NCBI RefSeq assembly: GCF_013389595.1
Contig: NZ_CP058306.1
Coordinates: 1,860,001-1,924,000, forward strand
DNA length: 64,000 nt
Direction of reading: 5' to 3'
From: Flavobacterium sp. I3-2
GTDB taxonomy: Bacteria > Bacteroidota > Bacteroidia > Flavobacteriales > Flavobacteriaceae
Below, piece after piece: positions 9,433 through 17,184 of the stretch. The notes under the pieces were generated by a model. It was not told the DNA's origin. It made no database searches and worked only from the letters and a program-made list of their open reading frames with translations. A program made the translations under genes and the position numbers. Numbering within the stretch: position 1 is the first letter of the stretch; each line of letters begins with the position of its first letter.

Positions 9433-10944
9433 ATGGCATTAACAATAATCAATTCAATTGTAACATGGATTTTAAAAAAGCGCATTCATCAAATGGAGCT
9501 TTTTATGAAATTTCCTATCGATGTACAAAACGAATTACTTTTAAGTTTAATTAATCAAGCACAAAATACCGAGTTTGGGAAAAAACATCAGTTCTCATCC
9601 ATCAAAAATTATGAGGATTTTTCAAAACAAGTTCCGTTAAGTACTTATGAAGAATTTGAACCATTAATTGAACGTGCGCGTAAAGGTGAACAAAATGTTT
9701 TTTGGCCAACTCCAATAAAGTGGTTTGCTAAATCGAGTGGAACAACAAATGCCAAAAGTAAATTTATTCCGGTAAGTCCAGAAGCTTTAGAAAATTGTCA
9801 TTTCAAAGCAGGAAAAGATATGCTTTGTTTGTATTTAAATAACAATGAAGATTCGCAATTGTTTACAGGAAAGAGTTTACGATTAGGAGGAAGTAAGCAA
9901 CTTTATGAAGATAATAATACTATATTTGGAGACTTGTCTGCAATTATAATTGATAATTTACCTTTTTGGGCAGAATTTAGTTCAACGCCGAGTAACAAAG
10001 TTTCGTTGATGAACGAGTGGAACGAAAAAATGCTAGCCATTGTAGAGGAAACGCGTAATGTAAATGTGACAAGTTTTGCAGGAGTTCCGTCTTGGATGTT
10101 GGTTTTGTTTAACAAAGTTCTAGAACAAACAGGAAAAGATAATCTGTTAGAAGTTTGGCCAAATGCTGAAGTTTATTTTCACGGAGGTGTTAGTTTTGAA
10201 CCGTATCGCGAACAATATAAAAAGTTGTTTCCGAGTGAAACTTTCAGGTATTACGAAATTTATAATGCTTCGGAAGGTTTTTTTGGAATTCAAGACCGAA
10301 ACGACCACAACGATTTATTGTTGATGTTGGATTATGGTATTTTTTATGAATTTATTCCGATGGAAACATTTGGAACTTCAAATGAAAAAGTTATTCCTTT
10401 GTCACAAGTTGAGTTAAATAAAAATTATGCAATGGTAATTTCAACGAACTCAGGTTTATGGCGCTATTTAATTGGTGATACCGTTCGTTTTACATCTTTA
10501 TTGCCTTATCGAATTAAAGTTTCGGGTAGAACAAAACATCATATCAATGTTTTTGGAGAAGAATTGATGGTTGAAAATACAGATAAAGCTTTAGCTTTGA
10601 CAGCAGATTCGTTTGATGTTGAAGTAGTGGAGTATACTGCGGCACCCATTTTTATGGAAGGAAAAGAAAAAGGTGCACACGAGTGGATTATTGAATTTAA
10701 AAATCCGCCTGATAATTTAGAAAAATTTGCTCAAGCTCTTGATTTGAATATCCAAACTTTGAATTCAGATTACGAAGCTAAGCGTTATAATAGTATGACC
10801 TTGAATCAATTGAAATTACATTTAGCTCGTCCGAATTTGTTTTATGGATGGTTACGTGATAAAGATAAATTAGGTGGTCAGAATAAAATCCCACGTTTAT
10901 CAAATGATAGACATTATTTAGAAGAATTATTAAAATTAAATTAA
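9433..10944 (+). CDS. GH3 family adenylate-forming enzyme
   Basis: A 503-residue protein of the GH3 auxin-responsive promoter family, which in plants joins amino acids to acyl acids through an acyl-adenylate. The AMP-binding signatures are FAKSSGTTNAKSKFIPVS (P-loop-like motif, about residues 99-116), YNASEGFFGIQ (motif 2, about 277-287) and LIGDTVRFTSL (motif 3 region). Bacterial members are common in Flavobacteriaceae, but their substrates are not established. The next gene starts 9 bp downstream, so the two probably form an operon. A stand-alone acyl-acid-amido synthetase role is inference. Confidence 0.88.
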   Translation: MALTIINSIVTWILKKRIHQMELFMKFPIDVQNELLLSLINQAQNTEFGKKHQFSSIKNYEDFSKQVPLSTYEEFEPLIERARKGEQNVFWPTPIKWFAKSSGTTNAKSKFIPVSPEALENCHFKAGKDMLCLYLNNNEDSQLFTGKSLRLGGSKQLYEDNNTIFGDLSAIIIDNLPFWAEFSSTPSNKVSLMNEWNEKMLAIVEETRNVNVTSFAGVPSWMLVLFNKVLEQTGKDNLLEVWPNAEVYFHGGVSFEPYREQYKKLFPSETFRYYEIYNASEGFFGIQDRNDHNDLLLMLDYGIFYEFIPMETFGTSNEKVIPLSQVELNKNYAMVISTNSGLWRYLIGDTVRFTSLLPYRIKVSGRTKHHINVFGEELMVENTDKALALTADSFDVEVVEYTAAPIFMEGKEKGAHEWIIEFKNPPDNLEKFAQALDLNIQTLNSDYEAKRYNSMTLNQLKLHLARPNLFYGWLRDKDKLGGQNKIPRLSNDRHYLEELLKLN

Positions 10945-10953
10945 TTACAAAAA

Positions 10954-11394
10954 ATGAGTGAACAACCAATCAACATCAATTACAGATTGATTAGTATTAA
11001 CACAGAGGAGTTTGATGCAAAAGAGTTAGAAAAAGACAATGGAACTTTAGATTTAAACTTCGATTTTCAATTTGGTGTTAATAATGAAAAACGTTTCGTT
11101 AAAACGATTTCAAAATTCAAGTTTTTATTAGATAAAGAAGAGATGGTAACATTAGCTGTTTCTTGTGAGTTTGAATTCGAAGCTAATGGTTGGAATTTCT
11201 TTATTAAAGGTGACCAATTAGTATTGCCAAAAGGATTGTTAGAAATGTTAGCAAACTTTACAATGAGTACAGCTCGTGGAGTTTTACATGCTAAAACAGA
11301 AGGAACAAAAATGAATAAGTTAATTATCCCGATGATTAATGGGGAGTTTATTAAACAAGATTTAGCTATTCCTTTAAATGCACAAGTAAACTAA
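10954..11394 (+). CDS. Conserved hypothetical, possible SecB-like fold
   Basis: A 146-residue soluble protein with alternating beta-strand segments. The block MLANFTMSTARGVLHAKTEGT followed by KLIIPMINGEFI resembles the C-terminal helix-strand part of SecB (SMVSRGTFPQLNLAPVNF) in its pattern of small residues, Arg-Gly, then a strand ending in Pro/Asn. That is only a weak fold-level hint. There is no signal peptide. It is coupled to the GH3-family gene by a 9-bp gap and ends at a strong terminator. Confidence 0.6.
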   Translation: MSEQPININYRLISINTEEFDAKELEKDNGTLDLNFDFQFGVNNEKRFVKTISKFKFLLDKEEMVTLAVSCEFEFEANGWNFFIKGDQLVLPKGLLEMLANFTMSTARGVLHAKTEGTKMNKLIIPMINGEFIKQDLAIPLNAQVN

Positions 11395-11415
11395 TAAATT
11401 ATTAGATACGTTTTT

Positions 11416-11444
11416 AAAGCTCTACGAAAGTAGGGCTTTTTTTA
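11416..11444 (+). terminator. Intrinsic terminator of the GH3 operon
   Basis: A 10-bp stem (AAAGCTCTAC with GTAGGGCTTT, one G-U) capped by a GAAA tetraloop and followed by T8. Confidence 0.9.
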
Positions 11445-11478
11445 TGCGTTTATTGATAAAAAGAAATTATATAAAATG

Positions 11479-11505
11479 ATAAAGCCCCGCTTAGCGAGGC
11501 TTTAT
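11479..11505 (-). terminator. Hairpin after the small lipoprotein gene
   Basis: A 12-bp stem with a 3-nt loop (ATAAAGCCTCGC, TAA, GCGGGGCTTTAT on the minus strand). It lies 24 bp past the lipoprotein stop codon and is followed by a mixed A/T tract, so it is a good hairpin with a weaker U-run. Confidence 0.7.
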
Positions 11506-11528
11506 TGATTCTAACTATAAGTCTAGAA

Positions 11529-11765
11529 TTATTTTGCTGGAGCAGCGTCAGTAGCTGGAGCAGCGTCAGTAGCTGGAGCTTCAGTTCCTTCAACAACAGC
11601 AGCTTCTTCAGTAACAACTTCTTCTGCAACTGGTGCAACTTCTTCAGCAACAGGAGCTACTTCTTCAGTTACTACTTCTTCTGCTTGTGGTTCTTTAGCT
11701 GTATCTTTACAAGAAACGAATGCTACAGTAGCAACTAATGCTAAACTTAAAACGATTTTTTTCAT
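11529..11765 (-). CDS. Small repeat-rich lipoprotein
   Basis: A 78-residue lipoprotein: MKKIVLSLALVATVAFVSC carries a lipobox with Cys19. The mature part is almost wholly Ala/Glu/Val/Pro/Thr: three related VAPVAEE/VVTEE units, then two exact ATDAAP units encoded by an 18-bp tandem repeat (11535-11576 region). Such a chain should be extended and acidic, probably a spacer or surface-exposed tail; no enzymatic role is visible. It has its own hairpin downstream. Its composition makes the opposite strand open as well, which is an artefact. Confidence 0.72.
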   Translation of the reverse strand: MKKIVLSLALVATVAFVSCKDTAKEPQAEEVVTEEVAPVAEEVAPVAEEVVTEEAAVVEGTEAPATDAAPATDAAPAK

Positions 11766-11839
11766 CTTACTAAATTATAAAAGTTAATTATTAATTCTTG
11801 ACAAAGATATAAATTTTTTGTTTCGAGATTACAAAAAGG

Positions 11840-14041
11840 TTATTTTTTTTTATTTTTTTTAACCTTCTTTAACTTATTGTCTTTCAGTTCTTTATCTTTT
11901 GAAGCCTGTTTAGGATAAACAATTTTCATTTCTTCGATCAAATGTTTTGCGTCAGCGTACTTGTCAATCACGAATAAAATGTATCTCGCATCAACCATAA
12001 TGTTTCTACAAATAGCAGGATCATAATATATATCGCTCATAGTTCCTTCCCAAACACGGTCAAAATTTAATCCAATTAGGTTCCCTTCAGCATCTAAAGC
12101 AGGTGATCCAGAATTTCCTCCTGTTGTATGATTTGTTCCGATAAAGTTTACTGGTAACTTTCCGTTTTTATCAGCATAAACACCAAAATCATTTGTGTTG
12201 TATAAGTCAATTAATTTTTGAGGAACATCAAATTCATAATCGCCAGGAACGTATTTTTCCATAACTCCATCTAAATACGTAACATAATCATAAGTTACCG
12301 CATCTTTAGGAGCATATCCGTTTACTTTACCATAAGTTACACGTAACGTACTGTTTGCATCTGGAAAAATTCTAGCGTCCGGATTCATTTCTAATTGCGC
12401 TTTCATATACGTTCTTTGTAAAGCTGCAATTTCTGTGTTTAATTCTTGATATTTAGGAGCTACTTTATCAAAATAATTATCTGCTAAATCTTTTACCAAT
12501 TTAAATCCTGGATCTTGATTCATTTTATTGATAACCTCAGTTGCATTACCATTTAATAGAGCTTTGATTCCGTCGTAAGAAGTTAATACTGTTTTTGCAT
12601 AAATTGTATTCGTTAATTTTGTGTAATCGATATTTTTAATAACAGCTGGAGTTAAATCAGCAGGAGCATTTTTTCCATATAATTCAATTACTTTTTCAAA
12701 TACATCTTTATCTACGTTTTTGTTGTAATCTTTATATAAAGCTTCAAAACCTTTGATTAAGTTTGCTTTTCTGTCATTGAACGATTGTTCTCCGTTTTGT
12801 TTGTAAGCATTTTCTAATTGGTACAATCTAAATCCTATAGAAATTAATTCGTCATTACGTAACGATTCTTGAAAATAATCATTTGCTAATGCATAAGGCG
12901 TAATTTCTTTATATAATTTTTCGAATTGAGGTAATAGATTTCCGTATTCAGCTTGTTTACCTGCTTTGTTAACTTTGTTTGTGAAATCTGCTTCGTACGC
13001 TTTTTTAGTTGCTACAGCATTTGATTTTTTTAAACCTTGGCTTTCACCAATCCATTTTTTCCAATAGTTTGCAGTACTCGCAAATTTTGAAGCGTATTGA
13101 ATTTTGATTGCTTGGTCTTGACGCATATAACCATCGGTTACTTTTAAAGCGGCATCACGAATTCCGATTTTTGCTGGATTTAAAACTTCTACAATTTGTT
13201 CAACTGCGTACGAAGGTAAATATTCTTGCGTTCTACCTGGGTATCCAAAAACCATTGTAAAATCATCTTGCTCAATTCCGTCTAATGAAACAGGTAAGAA
13301 GTGTTTTGGTTGGTAAGGAACATTGTCTTTTGAATATTTTGCGGGACGATTATTTTTGTCAGCATAAATTCTGAATAAAGCAAAATCTCCTGTATGACGT
13401 GGCCAAACCCAGTTGTCTGTATCTGAACCAAATTTTCCGATTGATGAAGGCGGAGCTCCAACTAAACGAACGTCTTCAAAAGATTCTGTTACAAATAACA
13501 TGTATTGATTTCCTTCGTAAAACGTACGAATCATTACATTTTGCCAATCTTCGCGTTTGTATGTTTTTTGTAAATTAGAAATGTTTTTCTGAATTAACGC
13601 TTTTTTATCAGCCTCAGATTTTAAAGCGTCAACACCTGCTAAAACTTCTTTAGTAACATCGTTAATACTAACAATAAAAGTAACTTCTAAATCTTCGTTA
13701 GGTAATTCTTCTGCGTAAGATTTAGCCCAAAAACCATCTTGTAAATAATCGTGTTCAACGCTTGAATGCGCTTGGATTTCGCCATAACCACAGTGGTGAT
13801 TGGTTAATAATAAACCGTTTGGAGAAATAACTTCAGATGTACATCCACCATTAAATTGTGGAACGGCATCTTTTAAACTCGATTGGTTTACGCTGTAAAT
13901 GTCTTCAATTGACATTTTCATACCTAAATTGGTCATCTCTGTTTCGTTCATTCCATTCAACAACGAAGGAATCCACATTCCGCCTTGTTGTGCGAACATT
14001 GGTACAGAAAATAATACTACTAAAAGTCTTAGTAATTTCAT
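11840..14041 (-). CDS. S46 family dipeptidyl-peptidase, DPP11-like
   Basis: A periplasmic serine exopeptidase of 733 residues that removes dipeptides from oligopeptides. The signal peptide ends MFAQQ (about residue 18). The chymotrypsin-like triad is visible: His in LLLTNHHCGYG (82/83), Asp in HTGDFALFRIY (about 224) and Ser644 in TGGNSGSPALD. Eighteen residues after the Ser lies Arg662 (LNFDRVWEG). The corresponding Arg673 of P. gingivalis DPP11 gives Asp/Glu specificity, whereas DPP7 has Gly, so DPP11 activity is predicted. Odd: the C-terminus ends in a Lys-rich tail of about 20 residues, with no sorting domain. It is a single gene. Confidence 0.92.
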   Translation of the reverse strand: MKLLRLLVVLFSVPMFAQQGGMWIPSLLNGMNETEMTNLGMKMSIEDIYSVNQSSLKDAVPQFNGGCTSEVISPNGLLLTNHHCGYGEIQAHSSVEHDYLQDGFWAKSYAEELPNEDLEVTFIVSINDVTKEVLAGVDALKSEADKKALIQKNISNLQKTYKREDWQNVMIRTFYEGNQYMLFVTESFEDVRLVGAPPSSIGKFGSDTDNWVWPRHTGDFALFRIYADKNNRPAKYSKDNVPYQPKHFLPVSLDGIEQDDFTMVFGYPGRTQEYLPSYAVEQIVEVLNPAKIGIRDAALKVTDGYMRQDQAIKIQYASKFASTANYWKKWIGESQGLKKSNAVATKKAYEADFTNKVNKAGKQAEYGNLLPQFEKLYKEITPYALANDYFQESLRNDELISIGFRLYQLENAYKQNGEQSFNDRKANLIKGFEALYKDYNKNVDKDVFEKVIELYGKNAPADLTPAVIKNIDYTKLTNTIYAKTVLTSYDGIKALLNGNATEVINKMNQDPGFKLVKDLADNYFDKVAPKYQELNTEIAALQRTYMKAQLEMNPDARIFPDANSTLRVTYGKVNGYAPKDAVTYDYVTYLDGVMEKYVPGDYEFDVPQKLIDLYNTNDFGVYADKNGKLPVNFIGTNHTTGGNSGSPALDAEGNLIGLNFDRVWEGTMSDIYYDPAICRNIMVDARYILFVIDKYADAKHLIEEMKIVYPKQASKDKELKDNKLKKVKKNKKK

Positions 14042-14098
14042 AATTTTAAATACTTGATTAATGATTTTTTTTAAGAATTCGCAAGATACAAATTTTAT

Positions 14099-14557
14099 CT
14101 AAATGATATTTTTCTCATTTTTATAAATCATCAAACCGCGATGATGTGTTTTAAAATCTGATTTTTTATATAATTCTTGCGCTTTTTCATTATGAGGTTC
14201 CACTTCTAAATACAAAACTTTATAATCTTGTTCTTTAGCGAAGTTTTTTGCAAATTCAACTGCCATTTTACCTAAACCTTTGCCACGCATTTTTTCTGAA
14301 ATGTATAATTCGTCTAAAAAGGCGATGGTGCCGCCAAATTCAAAACTAAATAAGGTCGCAAATAAGATGTAACCCACCATTTCGTTTTCGTAGCGAATTT
14401 CAAAAACACGTCCTAATTGCGGTTGTTGAATAAAATATTCGAAATTACGTTTGGTAGCTTCTGTATCAATTGGATAATTGTCTATCGCGTAAAAATCGAC
14501 CATTAATTCGGTGATTTTATTTATGTTTTCGGATTTTAATTCTTCAAATGAAATCAT
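14099..14557 (-). CDS. GNAT family N-acetyltransferase
   Basis: A 152-residue acetyl-CoA-dependent acetyltransferase. Motif A is LDELYISEKMRGKGLGKMAV (residues 82-101), with the pyrophosphate-binding RGKGLG. Motif B is YLEVEPHNEKAQELYKKSDF with the catalytic-region Asn/Tyr. The substrate is unknown. It is divergent from the small membrane protein gene 23 bp away, so the two share a very compact control region. Confidence 0.9.
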   Translation of the reverse strand: MISFEELKSENINKITELMVDFYAIDNYPIDTEATKRNFEYFIQQPQLGRVFEIRYENEMVGYILFATLFSFEFGGTIAFLDELYISEKMRGKGLGKMAVEFAKNFAKEQDYKVLYLEVEPHNEKAQELYKKSDFKTHHRGLMIYKNEKNII

Positions 14558-14580
14558 ATATTTGTTTAAATTAATTTTTT

Positions 14581-14811
14581 ATGGATTTTATTTTAAAAGA
14601 TTTTAGTTTCGGATTATTTGCTTGGCAATTGGTATTATTGTTAAATATTCCTCTAGTAATTTGGGCAATATTTTGTTTAATTAAAAGTAAAAAACAAAAC
14701 ACATCTATCAAACTGTTGGTTTTAATCTCCTTGGTTGCATTTCCAATAGTTTCGTCGTTAATCTATTTGTCAGATTATTATTCAAAAAATATTAAAGACC
14801 GCATGTTATAA
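14581..14811 (+). CDS. Small two-helix membrane protein
   Basis: A 76-residue protein with two transmembrane segments (about residues 13-34 and 43-64) separated by a short basic loop, KSKKQNTS. The second segment ends AFPIVSSLIYLSDYY, recalling the PLDc_N-type membrane hairpin found in front of cardiolipin synthases, but no phospholipase domain is attached. Function is unknown. The stop overlaps the end of the convergent waaA gene by 6 bp. Confidence 0.6.
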   Translation: MDFILKDFSFGLFAWQLVLLLNIPLVIWAIFCLIKSKKQNTSIKLLVLISLVAFPIVSSLIYLSDYYSKNIKDRML

Positions 14812-16041
14812 ATTGGTCTTTAAATAATTGATAATAACTTGAGTTGCGTTTTTGTTTTTTAAGACAAATTGCTGACTCAAGTTTCCTTTTTCTTTTCGGA
14901 TATTTTCATCTTCAATTAAAAGATTAAACGCATTGTTTAAATCCTCTTGATTATGAACAACCAAACAACTTCCTAACGCAACCAAATCTTTAGCTTCTTG
15001 AAATTTCTGGTATTTTGGACCAATAATAATCGGAACACCAAAAGTTGCAGGTTCTAAAATATTGTGGATTCCGGTTCCAAAACCGCCACCGACATAAGCA
15101 ATTTCGGCATAGCTGTAAATCTTGGTTAAAATTCCAATCGTATCAATAATAAAAACATCAAATTCTGATAGGTTTTTACCTTCTTTATCTGAAAATAAAA
15201 CTACCGATTTTTTAAGCTGATTTTTAATATTCTGAATTTGATCTTCCTTAATATTATGAGGTGCAATGATGAATTTCACGTTTTGTGTATTCTCATTAAT
15301 ATAAGGCATAAGAAAAGCTTCATCTTGCGGCCACGAACTTCCAATGACAATGGTTTTGGTGTGGTTTTTAAAAGCTTCTATAAAATCAAGTCGATTATCT
15401 TTTTCTAAAATCTGAGCTACGCGGTCAAAACGTGTATCACCATTAACGGTTACATTATTAAAATGCAATTGCTGTAAAAGTTGTTTTGACGTTTCGTTCT
15501 GAACAAAAAAATGCGTGAATGCTTTTAAAGCTTCGCGATAAAATCCGCCGTAAGGCTTAAAGAACAATTGATTTTCTCTAAAAATTCCTGAAATCAAAAA
15601 GGTAGGAATATTTCTATTTTTTAATTTCGTTAAATAATTCGGCCAAAATTCGTACTTAATAAAAAAAGCTTGAATTGGTTTTACCAAATCTAAAAAATGT
15701 TTTACGTTGGGTTTTGTATCTAACGGAAGATATAAAGTTACATCAGCAATAGTGTTGTTTTTTCTAATTTCATATCCCGAAGGTGAAAAAAACGTAAGTA
15801 CAATTCCCAATTCAGGTTGTTCTTTTTTTAAAGCTTCCATAACCGGCAATCCTTGTTCGTATTCACCTAAAGAAGCTACATGGAACCAAACGTATTTTTT
15901 ATTCGGATTGATTTTTTCTTTTAAAACAGCAAATGAATTTTTTCTTCCGTTGATGAATAATTTCATTTTCGAACTGAATAAACTCGAAATCGGTAAAAGT
16001 AAAGAAACTGTTTGAATGCCAATCTGATATAAAAAACGCAT
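14806..16041 (-). CDS. waaA: 3-deoxy-D-manno-octulosonic acid transferase
   Basis: WaaA/KdtA adds Kdo from CMP-Kdo to lipid A at the inner membrane. It has 411 residues, an N-terminal membrane anchor (about residues 5-22), a Glyco_transf_N domain with WFHVASLGEYEQ (the catalytic Glu, about residue 60), and a C-terminal domain with IGSSWPQDE, IIAPHNIKEDQI and YVGGGFGTGIHNILEPATFG, the CMP-sugar site. In the same window kdsD, lptB and lptC serve the same LPS pathway. Convergent with the small membrane protein. Confidence 0.95.
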   Translation of the reverse strand: MRFLYQIGIQTVSLLLPISSLFSSKMKLFINGRKNSFAVLKEKINPNKKYVWFHVASLGEYEQGLPVMEALKKEQPELGIVLTFFSPSGYEIRKNNTIADVTLYLPLDTKPNVKHFLDLVKPIQAFFIKYEFWPNYLTKLKNRNIPTFLISGIFRENQLFFKPYGGFYREALKAFTHFFVQNETSKQLLQQLHFNNVTVNGDTRFDRVAQILEKDNRLDFIEAFKNHTKTIVIGSSWPQDEAFLMPYINENTQNVKFIIAPHNIKEDQIQNIKNQLKKSVVLFSDKEGKNLSEFDVFIIDTIGILTKIYSYAEIAYVGGGFGTGIHNILEPATFGVPIIIGPKYQKFQEAKDLVALGSCLVVHNQEDLNNAFNLLIEDENIRKEKGNLSQQFVLKNKNATQVIINYLKTNL

Positions 16042-16136
16042 AAATTGAATATTAATAGAACAAAAGTACGTATTTGTTTTTACTTTGTTTGCTTGCTTAA
16101 GCAGAACCTAATCTTTTCTTGAAAAATGGTACGATT

Positions 16137-16168
16137 TGATTTTAGATTTAAACAAAAATGTATATTTG
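16137..16168 (+). promoter_or_regulatory. Bacteroidota promoter of the DinB-like gene
   Basis: TTTG (16137-16140), a 20-nt spacer, then TATATTTG (16161-16168) match the -33 TTTG / -7 TAnnTTTG consensus. The box lies 12 nt upstream of the ATG at 16181, which supports that start over the upstream in-frame candidate. Confidence 0.7.
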
Positions 16169-16180
16169 AAAAAAAATATT

Positions 16181-16639
16181 ATGATAAAGAATACTTTTGA
16201 TAAAGAAATAACCAACGAAATTGTTGCTAGAATTAATCAGTTAAATCCAATTACACAACGTTTGTGGGGAACAATGGATGTTGCACAAATGTTTGCGCAT
16301 TGTAACGTTCCGTATGCGTACACGTTTACGCCAGAAAATTTTAAGAAACCTAGTTTTATCATGAAATTTGTTCTTAAAAAGTATGTGAAGAAAATGGTGG
16401 TAAGTCCTGAAGCTTATAAGCAAAATGAACGAACTTCTCCTAGTTTTGTTATTTCGAACGCACGTGATTTTGAAAACGAAAAGGCTTTATTAATTGCAAA
16501 TATTGAAAAAACACAACAATTAGGCGCAACTTATTTTGAAGGGAAAGAAAATTTTTCGTTTGGATTAATGACTGCCGAAGAATGGAATACGATGTTTTAT
16601 AAACATTTAGACCATCATTTACGTCAGTTTGGAGTTTAA
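16181..16639 (+). CDS. DUF1569 (DinB-like) protein
   Basis: A 152-residue protein of the DinB/YfiT-like four-helix bundle superfamily, DUF1569 type. The family pattern is visible: RLWGTMDVAQMFAHCNVPY near residue 30, LGATYFEGKENFSFGLMT, then EEWNTMFYKHLDHHLRQFG at the C-terminus. The His residues of AHC and KHLDHH are candidate metal ligands. Function of the family is unknown. The start at 16181 fits the promoter; the longer reading from 16136 would begin inside it. It is followed after 11 bp by the START-like gene, so the two likely form a small operon. Confidence 0.85.
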   Translation: MIKNTFDKEITNEIVARINQLNPITQRLWGTMDVAQMFAHCNVPYAYTFTPENFKKPSFIMKFVLKKYVKKMVVSPEAYKQNERTSPSFVISNARDFENEKALLIANIEKTQQLGATYFEGKENFSFGLMTAEEWNTMFYKHLDHHLRQFGV

Positions 16640-16650
16640 TAAAATTTAGA

Positions 16651-17109
16651 ATGATGATTAGATTAAATTTTTCGATTGAAATTAATGCTCCAATTGCTCA
16701 AGTTTTTGATGCTATGTTAGGGCTCTCAAAAAAAGAAACGTACAACAATTGGTGTTCAGTTTTTAATCCCACATCGACTTATGAAGGCGAATGGAAAAAA
16801 GATGCAAAAATTTATTTTGTAGGAACAGATAAAGATGGAAATAAAGCTGGAATGATATCTGAAGTTTTAGAATTTATTCCGAATGAATTGGTTACAATTC
16901 GCCATTACGGATTTTTGCAAAATGGAGAAGAAATTACTTCAGGTCCAATCGTTGAATCGTGGAGTGGCGGACTTGAAATGTATTCTTATAAAACCAACGG
17001 AGAACAAACAATTGTAACTGTTGAGTTAGATACAACTTCAGATTATATAGATTATTTCAATGAAATGTATCCAAAAGCGTTATTAAGATTAAAAGAGTAT
17101 CTTCAATAA
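16651..17109 (+). CDS. SRPBCC (AHSA1-like) domain protein
   Basis: A 152-residue helix-grip (START-like) protein. It begins with the usual FSIEINAPIAQVFDAMLG strand-helix, followed by TYEGEWKKDAKIYFVG, a central VLEFIPNELVTIRHYGF, and a long C-terminal helix after TTSDYIDYF. Such proteins bind hydrophobic ligands or act as Hsp90 co-factors; no specific ligand is visible. It is cotranscribed with the DinB-like gene 11 bp upstream, a pairing that suggests a small-molecule response, but this is inference. Confidence 0.85.
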   Translation: MMIRLNFSIEINAPIAQVFDAMLGLSKKETYNNWCSVFNPTSTYEGEWKKDAKIYFVGTDKDGNKAGMISEVLEFIPNELVTIRHYGFLQNGEEITSGPIVESWSGGLEMYSYKTNGEQTIVTVELDTTSDYIDYFNEMYPKALLRLKEYLQ

Positions 17110-17158
17110 ATACAAATTGTTTTATTAGAAATTCTCATCTTCTAAAAACGAATTTAAT

Positions 17159-17166
17159 TATCTTTG
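17159..17166 (+). promoter_or_regulatory. -7 box of the DegT aminotransferase gene
   Basis: TATCTTTG matches TAnnTTTG and lies 18 nt upstream of the ATG at 17185. This makes the in-frame start at 17164 untenable, since it would lie inside the promoter. Confidence 0.55.
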
Positions 17167-17184
17167 TATTTCAAAATTTTCGAT

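Noticed and set aside
11505..11738. Open frame on the plus strand opposite the small lipoprotein
   Set aside because: It arises from the biased codons of the repeat-rich lipoprotein; the Ser/Phe/Asn-rich product has no sensible start or family.
14581..14811. Cardiolipin synthase fragment
   Set aside because: Only a two-helix hairpin resembling PLDc_N is present; there is no HKD phospholipase motif downstream or in other frames.
16136..16180. Upstream start of the DinB-like gene
   Set aside because: This stretch contains the promoter (TTTG, 20 nt, TATATTTG), so it cannot be translated from that promoter.
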